The notes under the pieces were generated by a model. The model saw only the letters and a list, made by a program, of their open reading frames with translations. It was not told the origin of the DNA and did not search any database. Position numbers and translations under genes: made by a program. Positions 6,764 to 14,839 of a stretch of DNA of 40,372 nt are shown piece after piece; the stretch's first letter is position 1, and every line of letters begins with the position of its first letter. The stretch covers positions 1-40,372 of the forward strand of contig JAFTUI010000019.1 in the NCBI GenBank assembly GCA_017466345.1. The letters are read 5' to 3'. Origin of the DNA: Tidjanibacter sp. GTDB lineage: Bacteria > Bacteroidota > Bacteroidia > Bacteroidales > Rikenellaceae.

Positions 6764-8848
6764 CTATCGCAAAATCTCATCAATAAGTGCCTGCGTCTCA
6801 GGCTTATGACCACGGAACGCAACATAGAGGTCCATAGGATGGCGGATGCTACCCTTCGAGAGCACCTCCTCGCGGAAGCGATTACCACACTCGCGCGAGA
6901 AAATACCCATCTCCTTGAAGAGTTCAAAGGCGTCTGCATCCAAAACCTCTGCCCACTTATAGCCATAATAGCCTGCTGCATAACCGCCAGCAAAGATATG
7001 GCTGAACGAGCAACCCATATGTGTTCCCTCAACAGCGGGCAACACCTCGGTAGCCTTAGCAGCCTTGCGCTCGAATGCCATAACATCCTCAATAGGCTCC
7101 GAAATGGTGTGGTATGCCATATCTATCATACCGAACGACACCTGGCGCACATTGTAGTATGCTGCGAGGTATTTCTTCGAAGCGATAATTTTATTTCTCA
7201 ACTCCTCGGGCATCTTCTCGCCGGTCTGGTAGTGTACGGCAACGATGTCGAGGAACTCGGGTTGTACAGCCCAATTTTCCAACACCTGGCTGGGCAACTC
7301 CACAAAGTCACGGTAGACATTGGTACCCGTCTGCGACTCGTAGGTACCCTCGGCAAACAGACCGTGCAGGCAGTGACCAAACTCGTGAAGGAAGGTCTCG
7401 AACTCATCGAAGGTGAGTAGCGAAGGAGCCGTCTCGGTGGGTTTGGTGAAGTTGCCACAGAGCGAAATGAAGGGGCGATACTCCACACCATCCACGGTCT
7501 TCATCTCGCGGAAGGCGGTCATCCACGCGCCACCACGCTTGGTAGCCCTGGGGAAGAAGTCCATATAGAGAACACCGAGGAAGTCGCCATTCTCCTCCAA
7601 AACCTCGTATGCCTTAACATCGGGGTGGTAGACCTCAATCTCGCTATTTTCCACAAAACGGATACCATAGAGCCTCTCGGCAAGAGTGAAGATACCCTTC
7701 TTGACGTTCTCCAACTCGAAATATGGTTTCACATCCTCCTCGTTGTAGTCGAAAGTTGCGACCTTATATTTCTCGCTCCAATAAGCCCAATCCCAAGGCA
7801 TAAGTTCGTAGTCGGCACCATTGCGGCGTGCAAACTTAGCCACAGTCTTATAGTCCTTCTTGGCATATTTGATGGTTGCCGAGCGGAGCTCTTCGAGGAA
7901 GTCGTTGACGGTCTTGGTATTCTCTGCCATACGCTCCTCCAAAACAAAGTCTGCATAGTTGTCATAGCCGAAGAGGTGTGCGCTCTGCAAGCGGAGTTCG
8001 GCGATGCGTTTAACATTCGCAAGGTTGTCATACTCGCCACCCACACACTTGGTACTCGAAGCCCTCCAAACCTTCTCTTTGAGTTCCCTATTGGAAGAGT
8101 AGGTCATAAAGGGGAACATACTTGCCTGTTGGAGAGTCACAGTCCAGCCCTGCTCGCCACGAGCCTTAGCCTCGGCAGCCATAGCGTCACGCACAAAAGC
8201 GGGCAACTCTGCAACCTGAGCCTCATCGGTAATGTTGAGCGAGAAAGCATTGGTTGCCGAGAGAACATTCTGCTCGAACTGCAACGACAGAGAAGAGAGT
8301 TCCTCGGAAATCCTCCTATACTCCTCCTTCTGCTCGTCATTGAGGTTGGCACCATTGCGCACAAAGCCCTTATAGGTGTCCTCCAACAACTTTGCATCCT
8401 CCTCATTCAAATTGAGGCTCTCCTTCTGCTCATAGACAGCCTTTACCCTCTCCCAAAGCGTGGGGTTGAGGTTTACATCGTTCGAGAAGGCGATGAGTTT
8501 GGGCTGCACCTCCAAAGCCAAAGCCTGCATCTCGTCACTCGTCTCATTGCCATTGAGCACAAAGAAGATGGTCGAAACGTGGTTCAACAACTCGCCACTA
8601 CGCTCCATTGCAACGATGGTATTCTCGAAGGTGGGAGCTTCGGGGTTGCCTACGATAGCATCCATCTCAGCCCTCGCCTCTGCCAAAGCGTAGTCGAAAG
8701 CAGGCATATAGTACTCCAACTCTATTTTCGAGAACTCGGGCGTACCATAGGGGGTCTTGCCCTGATTAATAAGGGGGTTGTTCTTGATAGAATCGCAACC
8801 CATCATTACAGCCGCTGCCATAACAAGTGTCAAAATTTTAGTTTTCAT
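6764..8848 (-). CDS. M3 family metallopeptidase (peptidyl-dipeptidase Dcp-like) lipoprotein
   Basis: This 694-residue zinc peptidase of family M3 (thimet oligopeptidase/Dcp) trims short peptides. The zinc motif HEFGH lies at residues 488-492 within FETFLHEFGHCLHGLF. The downstream LPSQVLENW segment and the SFSHIFAGGYAAGYYGYKW segment are typical M3 active-site regions. The N-terminus (MKTKILTLVMAAAVMMGCDS) is a lipoprotein signal peptide with the lipobox Cys at residue 18, so the enzyme is probably anchored in the envelope. Length fits the family (about 680-700). It is transcribed alone, with repeats on both sides. I found no clear -7 box upstream. A core-loop hairpin starts 5 bp after its stop codon. 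Confidence 0.95.
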   Translation of the reverse strand: MKTKILTLVMAAAVMMGCDSIKNNPLINQGKTPYGTPEFSKIELEYYMPAFDYALAEARAEMDAIVGNPEAPTFENTIVAMERSGELLNHVSTIFFVLNGNETSDEMQALALEVQPKLIAFSNDVNLNPTLWERVKAVYEQKESLNLNEEDAKLLEDTYKGFVRNGANLNDEQKEEYRRISEELSSLSLQFEQNVLSATNAFSLNITDEAQVAELPAFVRDAMAAEAKARGEQGWTVTLQQASMFPFMTYSSNRELKEKVWRASSTKCVGGEYDNLANVKRIAELRLQSAHLFGYDNYADFVLEERMAENTKTVNDFLEELRSATIKYAKKDYKTVAKFARRNGADYELMPWDWAYWSEKYKVATFDYNEEDVKPYFELENVKKGIFTLAERLYGIRFVENSEIEVYHPDVKAYEVLEENGDFLGVLYMDFFPRATKRGGAWMTAFREMKTVDGVEYRPFISLCGNFTKPTETAPSLLTFDEFETFLHEFGHCLHGLFAEGTYESQTGTNVYRDFVELPSQVLENWAVQPEFLDIVAVHYQTGEKMPEELRNKIIASKKYLAAYYNVRQVSFGMIDMAYHTISEPIEDVMAFERKAAKATEVLPAVEGTHMGCSFSHIFAGGYAAGYYGYKWAEVLDADAFELFKEMGIFSRECGNRFREEVLSKGSIRHPMDLYVAFRGHKPETQALIDEILR

Positions 8849-8934
8849 TGTTTCTTTTCTCTATTTGTTCATTTAAGTTATTGTTTTTCTTCCTTCGCGA
8901 CTTTTTCGCACCTTTTTGTAAGAAGGTGCTACCA

Positions 8935-9080
8935 ACATACCTCTCCCGCCCTTCGGGCACCCTCCCCTAACTTAGGGGAGGGAAGTGGTTGTGGGACTCC
9001 CATATCTCTCAGTTCTCCCATAACTCCCATTTACAGCTCCCCTAAGTTAGGGGAGCTGTCGCAACGCGACTGAGGGGTCT
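8935..9080. repeat. CTCCCCTAA palindrome family, two inverted copies
   Basis: One copy (about 8939-8990) reads ACCTCTCCCGCCCTTCGGGC, then CCCTCCCCTAACTTAGGGG. The other (about 9038-9080) contains CTCCCCTAAGTTAGGGGAG, then CTGTCGCAACGCGACTGAGG. They flank a copy of a CCCATAACTCCCAT repeat. The gap 8849-9095 holds nothing else recognisable apart from TTTTCAA heptamers at 9080-9113. Confidence 0.75.
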
Positions 9081-9095
9081 GTCAATTTTCAATTT

Positions 9096-10196
9096 TCAAT
9101 TTTCCATTCTCAATTCCTTAATGTCCCTAACATTAGCATCCCTCTCGCGGCTGCTCCTTTCGCGCACGATATGTGGCAGGGGGTTGGCGGCATACTCCGC
9201 CTCGCGGATTCGTGAGCGATAGATATCCAAAGCCATATAGATGGCATTACGCATCGAACTCTCGTCTGCTACGCCTTTGCCAGCAATATCGTAGCCCACA
9301 CCGTGGTCGGGCGAGGTGCGCACAATGCTCAAATTGGTGGTAACATTCACACCATAGGGGGTAAGGGTTTTGAAGGGTGCGAGTCCCTGGTCGTGGTACA
9401 TCGCCAGCACTGCATCGTACTTCTTGAAGGTGCCCGCAGCAAAGAAACCATCTGCCGCAAAGGGACCAAATGCCAAAGTACCTCCCTCGTATGCCTCCCT
9501 GATGGCGGGGGTGATAATCTCCTGCTCCTCCTTGCCCAAGAGTCCGCCATCGCCGGCGTGGGGATTGAGAGCCAACACAGCAATACGGGGTGCACGAACA
9601 CCGAAGTCCTCCTTCAAGGATTTGTTAAGTTGTCCGATACGTTTCACAATGAGTTCCTTACTGAGAGCCTCTGCGACCTTCGCAACGGGCAGGTGGATAG
9701 TTGCCAAGCCCACCTTCATAATGTCGCTACACATCAGCATCAGTGGCTCGCCACCGAACTCCTGAGCCAAAAACTCCGTATGTCCCACTGCACCAAAGCC
9801 AGCCTCGTCCATAGAATTTTTGTTAATGGGGGCTGTAACGAGTACGTCTATATTACCAGCCTTCATATCCTCCGCAGCCCTGCGTAGCGACTCGACAGCC
9901 ACCTTGCCACTCTCCTCGTTGGGCTCGCCTGCCGAGATGCGCATATCGCTCTTGCCACACTCCACGAGGTTCAACTTGTGGGGCTGAGCCTCTGCCGCCG
10001 AGCGCACAAGGGTGTAGTTCACCCAATCGCCATCCTCGACCTTGGTTTTATAAAAGCCAATAGCCTTCGATGCGCCATAGAGCACAAAGTCAGCCATCTC
10101 GAACATCCTCTGATCGCGGAAAATTTTAATAACCGTCTCGGCACCCACTCCCGATGGGTCGCCAAGCGTAATTCCTATTTTGATATTTGTTTCCAT
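9096..10196 (-). CDS. pdxA: 4-hydroxythreonine-4-phosphate dehydrogenase PdxA
   Basis: PdxA oxidises 4-phospho-hydroxy-L-threonine in the DXP-dependent pathway to pyridoxal phosphate. The 366-residue protein begins IGITLGDPSGVGAETV. It carries LVTAPINKNSMDEAG, the metal/substrate His in GHTEFLA and in HDQGLAPFKTL, and NTTNLSIVRTSPDHG-type C-terminal motifs (VNVTTNLSIVRTSPDHGVGY). Length is slightly above E. coli PdxA (329). I set the start at the ATG at 10196, because the frame remains open to 10277 only through repeat-derived sequence unlike PdxA. The cofactor it helps make is needed by the alanine racemase domain in this window, but I see no regulatory link. Confidence 0.95.
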   Translation of the reverse strand: METNIKIGITLGDPSGVGAETVIKIFRDQRMFEMADFVLYGASKAIGFYKTKVEDGDWVNYTLVRSAAEAQPHKLNLVECGKSDMRISAGEPNEESGKVAVESLRRAAEDMKAGNIDVLVTAPINKNSMDEAGFGAVGHTEFLAQEFGGEPLMLMCSDIMKVGLATIHLPVAKVAEALSKELIVKRIGQLNKSLKEDFGVRAPRIAVLALNPHAGDGGLLGKEEQEIITPAIREAYEGGTLAFGPFAADGFFAAGTFKKYDAVLAMYHDQGLAPFKTLTPYGVNVTTNLSIVRTSPDHGVGYDIAGKGVADESSMRNAIYMALDIYRSRIREAEYAANPLPHIVRERSSRERDANVRDIKELRMEN

Positions 10197-10276
10197 TTGT
10201 TTTTGAGTTGAGAGTTGATAGTTAATGTACGCCCTTGGTGCAGATATAACAACTTGAAGGCTGTGCCTGCACCACA

Positions 10277-10312
10277 ATTTTCAATTCTCAATTTTCAATT
10301 TTCAATTCAAAA
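10277..10312. repeat. TTCTCAA/TTTTCAA heptamer tandem repeat
   Basis: About five degenerate heptamers between pdxA and trmB, of the same family as at the window start. It is non-coding. Confidence 0.8.
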
Positions 10313-10313
10313 C

Positions 10314-11012
10314 TTACTCTTTTTCTTCGTATGTAAACTCCCTCTTACCGCCCAGCGAGAAGCGCAGGTAGGTAATAGGCATACCCTGCGCCAAAAACTT
10401 CGTCTCGTAGGCGGTCTTTACCGAGAGTGTTTCATCGGCATAACCCGTGCCGTAGATGTCGTTATTGGCAACCTCTACGGGTAGTTCGTTTTGGGCGATG
10501 ACCTCTTTGGTGTACTCGTGCAGGAACTGCGAGTCGGTTTTGAGGTTTATCATACCGCCCTTGCGCAATATCTTAGCGTAGCGAGCCAAGAACAACGGAC
10601 CCGTAAGGCGGTGTTTAGCCCTCTGCTTGGGCATCTGTGGGTCGGGGAAGGTAATCCATATCTCGCTAACCTCGCCCTCGGCAAACATCGAGGAGATAAA
10701 TTCTATGCGTGTGCGCAGAAAGCCCGCATTAGCGATACCTCGCTCGGTGACAGTCTTGGCACCACGCCACATCCTCGCGCCCTTAATATCCACGCCGATG
10801 AAGTTCTTGTCGGGGTTGCGCTCGGCAAGAGCCACCGTATATTCGCCCCTACCACAGCCGAGTTCGAGGACTATTGGGTTGTGGTTGCCGAAAAACTCGT
10901 GCCATTTACCCTTCATAGGGTGGTCCACACCAAAGACCTCCTCGAATGCAGGCTGCACCAAGCACTCGAAGGTCAAATTCTCGTTAAATCTTCTTATTTT
11001 ATCTTTTCCCAT
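10314..11012 (-). CDS. trmB: tRNA (guanine-N7-)-methyltransferase TrmB
   Basis: TrmB makes m7G46 in the variable loop of tRNAs using S-adenosylmethionine. The 232-residue protein shows the Rossmann motif I VLELGCGRGEYTVALAERNP, then FIGVDIKGARMWRGAK. The family-specific ITFPDPQMPKQRAKHRLTG motif carries the catalytic region, followed by LKTDSQFLHEYT. It is about the usual length. The ATG at 11012 gives MGKDKIRRF. It lies between two repeat-filled gaps, so it is probably expressed on its own. Confidence 0.96.
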   Translation of the reverse strand: MGKDKIRRFNENLTFECLVQPAFEEVFGVDHPMKGKWHEFFGNHNPIVLELGCGRGEYTVALAERNPDKNFIGVDIKGARMWRGAKTVTERGIANAGFLRTRIEFISSMFAEGEVSEIWITFPDPQMPKQRAKHRLTGPLFLARYAKILRKGGMINLKTDSQFLHEYTKEVIAQNELPVEVANNDIYGTGYADETLSVKTAYETKFLAQGMPITYLRFSLGGKREFTYEEKE

Positions 11013-11018
11013 ATTTTT

Positions 11019-11048
11019 GTCTAATGTCTAACGTCCAACGTCTAACGA
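11019..11048. repeat. ACGTTAG heptamer module (inverted, degenerate)
   Basis: Reads GTCTAATGTCTAACGTCCAA then CGTCTAACG, the reverse complement of the ACGTTAG tandem family. It lies just upstream of trmB, here without an adjacent core-loop hairpin. Confidence 0.7.
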
Positions 11049-11124
11049 CTTATTTAGTTGAGAGTTGAAGGTTAAGGTGCTCCTTAGGCGCAGATATAAA
11101 TACTCGCAGGCACAGCCTGCACCA

Positions 11125-11193
11125 CAATTCTCAATTCTCAACTCTCAATTCTCAATTCTCAACTCTCAACTCTCAATTCTCAATTCTCAATTC
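11125..11193. repeat. Long TTCTCAA heptamer array
   Basis: Nine to ten tandem heptamers (TTCTCAA, with CTCTCAA and ACTCTCA variants). The array runs into the last codons of the GldH-like gene, whose C-terminal DRIEN is encoded within the repeat sequence. Confidence 0.85.
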
Positions 11194-11611
11194 TATCCAC
11201 CCTCACTCCTACGTTCCACACGCCATCGGTGGGTTGGCAGGGTGTGAGCAAGAAGCGATAGTCGCCCACCTCGCCAAAGCAGGCATCCTCTATCCAGTCG
11301 GCAGAGAACTCCACAAACGAGCCTCCCGTATGTCTTGCGCTCGGTGTGAGCACCACCTCGCCCGCATAGTTCGCTCCTGAGGGGCTTTGCACCTCCACCC
11401 TCAGCGGCAACAACTCCTTGGCGTGCGCCGCCTCACAACGTGCCACCACCGCCAAGTTGTGGAGCGAGAGGGTGTCGTCACTATCGTAGCACACTTCCAC
11501 AGCATCGCACCACTCTGCCCTTGGGGTGTCCGCCACAGCAGCACCCACAGGACGTTCGCTACACGACACCGCAACAAGCGCAACAAAAGTTATGAGCCAG
11601 CACTTGGGCAT
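11180..11611 (-). CDS. GldH-like lipoprotein
   Basis: This 143-residue lipoprotein has the signal peptide MPKCWLITFVALVAVSC with lipobox VAVSC, so Cys17 is the likely lipidated residue. The mature part is short and beta-rich. I call it GldH-like mainly from context. In Bacteroidota a GldH-family lipoprotein gene commonly follows the PSP1/RicT gene, as here, and the TLSLHNLAVVARC and GDYRFLLTP segments fit. Its ATG overlaps the ricT stop codon by one base (TAATG), implying translational coupling. The C-terminus runs into a heptamer array and may have been altered by it. A role in gliding is not implied, because the family is widespread in non-motile Bacteroidales. Confidence 0.6.
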   Translation of the reverse strand: MPKCWLITFVALVAVSCSERPVGAAVADTPRAEWCDAVEVCYDSDDTLSLHNLAVVARCEAAHAKELLPLRVEVQSPSGANYAGEVVLTPSARHTGGSFVEFSADWIEDACFGEVGDYRFLLTPCQPTDGVWNVGVRVDRIEN

Positions 11612-13038
11612 TATTGGTTCTCTTGTTTGTTTTCGCCCTTCTCCTTGCGCTCGCCACGCTGAGCATTGTTGTTGCGGTTACGGTTATTGCGGTTATTCCT
11701 ACCACGATTGTTGCCATTGTGGTTGTTGCGAGCACCACCCTCGCCCTGCTCGTTTGCGGACTTGGGTTGTTGTTGCTCTTTGGGCTGGCTGTTCTCCTTA
11801 GGCTTAGCGTTGTCCTCCTTAGGCTGATTTTGCTGACCGCCACCCTGCGAGCCTTTCGACTTGTTTTTGCGTTTTTTCTTCTTCGACTTGTCGAAGCGAG
11901 TGATGCTATCCTCGCCAATGACGTTGATGTAGGTAGGCTCCTCGGAGGTAACATCCACAACCGTATCGGAGGTTATCTTCTCTGGCTTCTTGCCCTCGGC
12001 ATTGAGCCTTTGAATCTCCTTAACCCTGCCCACAGAGAGCGTCACCAGACCTGCCATAGAGTTGGGAGCGGTGCTGAAACTCATTGTGCGAGCCAAGATG
12101 TCGTTCTTGACGTGGAAGTAGTCGGCATCCAAAGCCTGCAAGGGACCATTGATGCGTGGGAACTCCTTGCGAGCATCGGTATAACAGTCGAGTTCGTAGG
12201 AGAGGCAGCATTTGAGTTTGCTACACTGACCGGCGAGTTTCTGAGGGTTGAGCGAGAGTTCCTGTGTACGAGCAGCACCCGTAGTTACGGAGTTGAAGGA
12301 GCTAATCCACGATGCACAGCAGAGCTGTCTGCCACAAGCACCCAAGCCACCAATCCTACCCGCCTCCTGACGTGCGCCAATCTGCTTCATCTCGATGCGG
12401 ATGCGGAACTGCTCGGCAAAGACCTTGATAAGTTCGCGGAAGTCCACCCTTTCGTCTGCGATGTAGTAGAAGATAGCCTTTATGCCATCGCCCTGGAACT
12501 CCACATCGCCAATCTTCATATCGAGCTTCATATCGGCAGCAATCTGGCGAGAACGAATCATCACCTCGTGCTCCCTGGCTACTGCCTCGTGCCACTTCTC
12601 GATGTCGTAGGCGCGAGCCTTGCGATAGACCTTGCGGAACTCGCCATTGTGGGGATTGAAACCCACACGGCGCATCTGACGTGCCACCATATCGCCCGTG
12701 AGCGATACGATGCCGATGTCGTGACCAGGCGAAGCCTCAACAGCCACAATGTCGCCTATGGCAAGGGGAAGGTTATTGACGTTGGCATAGTAGCCGCGGT
12801 GGGTATTCTTGAACCTCACCTCAACAATCTCGGTGGGGAGATTGTTGGGATAGTCTGCAAGCCAATCCGTCTCGTGGAGTTTGTAGCAACCCGGGCGTGC
12901 CTCGGCAGAGAGTTCGCCATCCTTGGGGCAGAACTCGCAGCAGTGACCAAGCGAGAGGTCGCACCTGCGACTCTCGGGCACACACTCAGGGTTGACGTTC
13001 AAATTTGCGTTATCGACTAAAATATCTCTGTTTTCCAT
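11611..13038 (-). CDS. ricT: PSP1-domain protein, RicT family
   Basis: The 475-residue protein has a PSP1 C-terminal-type domain as in RicT/YaaT, which in Bacillus forms an iron-sulfur complex with RicA and RicF acting on RNase Y and RNA processing. The domain spans about 55-320. Its Cys-rich segments are CCEFCPKDGE, GACGRQLCCASW and QCSKLKCCLSY. The last roughly 90 residues are a low-complexity Asn/Gln/Arg/Lys-rich tail, probably disordered and RNA-binding, which is longer than in Bacillus. I prefer the ATG at 13038. An in-frame GTG at 13050 is possible. The GldH-like gene overlaps its stop. A -7 box lies at 13061-13068. Confidence 0.88.
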   Translation of the reverse strand: MENRDILVDNANLNVNPECVPESRRCDLSLGHCCEFCPKDGELSAEARPGCYKLHETDWLADYPNNLPTEIVEVRFKNTHRGYYANVNNLPLAIGDIVAVEASPGHDIGIVSLTGDMVARQMRRVGFNPHNGEFRKVYRKARAYDIEKWHEAVAREHEVMIRSRQIAADMKLDMKIGDVEFQGDGIKAIFYYIADERVDFRELIKVFAEQFRIRIEMKQIGARQEAGRIGGLGACGRQLCCASWISSFNSVTTGAARTQELSLNPQKLAGQCSKLKCCLSYELDCYTDARKEFPRINGPLQALDADYFHVKNDILARTMSFSTAPNSMAGLVTLSVGRVKEIQRLNAEGKKPEKITSDTVVDVTSEEPTYINVIGEDSITRFDKSKKKKRKNKSKGSQGGGQQNQPKEDNAKPKENSQPKEQQQPKSANEQGEGGARNNHNGNNRGRNNRNNRNRNNNAQRGERKEKGENKQENQ

Positions 13039-13060
13039 AGTAAAAATCACTTTTAACTTA

Positions 13061-13068
13061 CAAAGTTA
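13061..13068 (-). promoter_or_regulatory. -7 box for ricT-gldH
   Basis: The minus strand reads TAACTTTG, matching TAnnTTTG, 22 bp upstream of the chosen ricT start. It supports the ATG at 13038 over the GTG at 13050. Confidence 0.6.
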
Positions 13069-13089
13069 AGTTAAAAAAATGAGAATGGA

Positions 13090-13258
13090 AAATTGAGAGT
13101 GGAAAATGTTGGGGAAATTGGGGATGAGGGGAGCAAGGAAGAACAGGAAGAACAGGAAGGATGGGAAGAATGGGGGTATTAAGGGCGTTAAAGCCCTTAA
13201 AGCCCTCAAAGCCCTCAAACTCATATAAGCCTTATATGCCTTATAAGCCCTATAAGCC
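13090..13258. repeat. Degenerate 9-bp tandem repeats
   Basis: Two blocks with a 9-bp period. The first (about 13125-13180) has units like GAAGAACAG. The second (about 13183-13258) has units like CCCTTAAAG, CCCTCAAAG and CCTTATAAG. The second runs straight into the ACGTTAG module at 13259. The gap 13051-13475 (425 bp) contains only repeats. Confidence 0.8.
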
Positions 13259-13289
13259 TTAGGACTATTGACGTTAGACGTTAGACGTA
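13259..13289. repeat. ACGTTAG heptamer module
   Basis: TTAGGACTATTG followed by two ACGTTAG units. Next comes AAAAAGTGGCTCCGCAGTTTAC (about 13290-13312), which resembles the left inner arm and the first half of a core-loop element and is probably a truncated copy. Confidence 0.8.
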
Positions 13290-13344
13290 AAAAAGTGGCT
13301 CCGCAGTTTACAGCCAACGCAAAAAACAATTATCCCAAAGAACA

Positions 13345-13470
13345 CCGAGCGCATATCGTGGAGGGATTTTTGTGCCAAATGAAAAAGTGGCTCCGCAGTT
13401 TGCTGGGCGCAAATGAGGAAGCCACTTTTGAAATTTGGTGCGAAAAGCACCCACGAGATACGCTCGTCGG
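13345..13470. repeat. Core-loop hairpin element, copy 3
   Basis: This 126-bp inverted repeat lies just downstream of efp. Outer arms CGAGCGCATATCGTGG (13346-13361) and CCACGAGATACGCTCG (13451-13466) match at 14 of 16 positions. Inner arms GTGCCAAAT..AAAAGTGGCT and AGCCACTTTTGAAATTTGGTGC pair across the core. The 26-nt core at 13393-13418 is identical to copy 1. The element ends 5 bp from the efp stop. Confidence 0.87.
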
Positions 13471-13475
13471 TCGGA

Positions 13476-14045
13476 TTACTTAATCCTCTCATAGTACTCG
13501 CGTGTGCGAGTATCTACACGAATCTTATCGCCAGTATTGATAAACAAGGGAACCTTAACGGTTGCGCCGGTGTTTACGGTTGCGGGTTTGAGGGAGTTGG
13601 TCGAAGCGGTATCGCCACGCACACCGGGCTCAGTGTAGGTAACCTCCATATCGATGATAGGAGGAAGCTCAGCAGTGAGAGCCAACTCTTTCTCGGTGTG
13701 GAACATAACCTCCAAAATCTGACCGTCTACCATAAGGTCGGAGTTCTCAATAAGATCGCGAGGAATGGTAATCTCCTCAAAGGTTTCCATATGCATAAGG
13801 TGGATACCGAGGTCGTCCTCGTAGGTGTATTGGTAGGGGCGGCGCTCCACGCGAACGGGCTCGATGCGCTCACTTACCGAAGAGTAGGTTTTGTCGAGTA
13901 CGCGACCATTTTCGAGGTTTTTGAGTTTGGTGCGGATAAAGGCGGGACCTTTACCGGGTTTAACGTGCTGGAAATCGACAACAAGGAAGGTCTTGTTATC
14001 CATATCGATGCACATACCGATTTTGATGTCTGATGCTGTTGCCAT
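13476..14045 (-). CDS. efp: Translation elongation factor P
   Basis: EF-P binds between the ribosomal P and E sites and relieves stalling at polyproline stretches. The 189-residue protein has the three-domain family length. The tip loop is KPGKGPAF, with Lys32 as the residue that is modified in some bacteria. The C-terminal domain ends with the family motif GDKIRVDTRTREYYERI. Starting at MATASDIKIG agrees with other EF-Ps. It is a single-gene unit with a -7 box at 14112-14119. No EpmA/B-type modification gene is visible in the window, so the modification state is unknown. Confidence 0.98.
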   Translation of the reverse strand: MATASDIKIGMCIDMDNKTFLVVDFQHVKPGKGPAFIRTKLKNLENGRVLDKTYSSVSERIEPVRVERRPYQYTYEDDLGIHLMHMETFEEITIPRDLIENSDLMVDGQILEVMFHTEKELALTAELPPIIDMEVTYTEPGVRGDTASTNSLKPATVNTGATVKVPLFINTGDKIRVDTRTREYYERIK

Positions 14046-14111
14046 AGTATAAAATGTTTATTAGTTTAGATTTCTTCTTGGTTTGTGTGGTGCGAATGTC
14101 GCTCCAAGCGA

Positions 14112-14145
14112 CAAAAGTAATGATTTTTGTCGGATTTCCTACAAA
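14112..14145 (-). promoter_or_regulatory. efp promoter
   Basis: On the minus strand a -33-like TTTG (14142-14145) lies 22 bp upstream of a -7 box TACTTTTG (14112-14119), about 66 bp before the efp ATG. The spacing is slightly long for the Bacteroidota consensus. Confidence 0.55.
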
Positions 14146-14759
14146 TCGGCAGTAATAATCTCACATTTGAGTCCCCGTTTTTGTATCTCTTCGAGAACTT
14201 GGGGCAGTGCGTAGAGCATATTTTTAGACGCCTTAACAGAGTCGTGGAAGACGATGATGTTGCCCGCACGGAGGTGTCGAGTCACTTTGCGGGCGCAACG
14301 AGGGGGCGACACTCGGTGGTCGTAGTCCTCCGAGATGCTGTTCCACATTACCACCCTCCACCCCTGAGAGCGCATACGGGCAACCTCCGACACTGTGATA
14401 CGTCCGTAGGGCGGGCGGAAGAGTCGGGTGTGGGGCAGGAATTGCCCCGCACGATAGGCGCTTGCCATATAGTTGTCGGTGGAGGTAAGCCAGCCGCGGG
14501 TGTGGTTGTAGGAGTGGTTGCCTACGGCGTGACCGCGAGCAACTATCTCCTCTACCAACTCGGGGTACAACTCGGCATTGTTGCCCAAGCAGAAGAATGT
14601 TGCCTTGGCACCATAGTTGTCGAGGATATCGAGTATCTGCTCTGTGATTTTGGGCGTAGGACCGTCATCGAATGTGAGATAGACGCTCTTCTCGCAATCG
14701 ACCTTCCACAACATTGTGGGCGTCATACGCCTCAGGAATTTCGGAAAATGAAAATACAT
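14139..14759 (-). CDS. Polysaccharide deacetylase (NodB homology domain)
   Basis: The 206-residue protein is almost entirely one NodB-type carbohydrate esterase family 4 domain, which removes N-acetyl groups from peptidoglycan or other GlcNAc polymers. Motif 1 is TFDDGPTPKIT with the catalytic and metal Asp pair. Motif 2 is the zinc motif HSYNHT. Motif 3 is RPPYG, followed by VVMWNSISEDYD and the late His in IIVFHDS. No clear signal peptide is visible. The N-terminus MYFHFPKFLRRMTPTMLW contains only a short hydrophobic stretch, so export is uncertain. It is transcribed towards efp, with a -7 box at 14788-14795 that diverges from the DUF4837 promoter. Confidence 0.93.
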   Translation of the reverse strand: MYFHFPKFLRRMTPTMLWKVDCEKSVYLTFDDGPTPKITEQILDILDNYGAKATFFCLGNNAELYPELVEEIVARGHAVGNHSYNHTRGWLTSTDNYMASAYRAGQFLPHTRLFRPPYGRITVSEVARMRSQGWRVVMWNSISEDYDHRVSPPRCARKVTRHLRAGNIIVFHDSVKASKNMLYALPQVLEEIQKRGLKCEIITADL

Positions 14760-14787
14760 TTTTTGGTACCAATTCTGCTTAGCGACA

Positions 14788-14795
14788 CAAAGGTA
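14788..14795 (-). promoter_or_regulatory. -7 box for the polysaccharide deacetylase
   Basis: The minus strand reads TACCTTTG, 28 bp upstream of the ATG. It faces away from the DUF4837 -7 box 12 bp to the right, so this is a compact divergent promoter pair. Confidence 0.6.
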
Positions 14796-14807
14796 TAAAG
14801 TTTTTTG

Positions 14808-14815
14808 TATCTTTG
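14808..14815 (+). promoter_or_regulatory. -7 box for the DUF4837 gene
   Basis: TATCTTTG, 24 bp before the ATG at 14840, the most common -7 form in this window. An in-frame TTG at 14813 overlaps this box and is therefore unlikely to be the start. Confidence 0.65.
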
Positions 14816-14839
14816 CTCTCCGTAAGCATAAATCATTTT

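Noticed and set aside
7625-9073. 482-residue open frame antisense to the M3 peptidase, running into repeats
   Set aside because: It is a shadow of the peptidase gene and its C-terminus is translated repeat sequence.
11125-11193. Possible CRISPR array in the heptamer repeats
   Set aside because: The units are 7 bp with no spacers and no cas genes are present.
11614-13020. 468-residue frame antisense to ricT with a hydrophobic start
   Set aside because: The Leu/Val-rich start is only the complement of the Asn/Gln-rich RicT tail.
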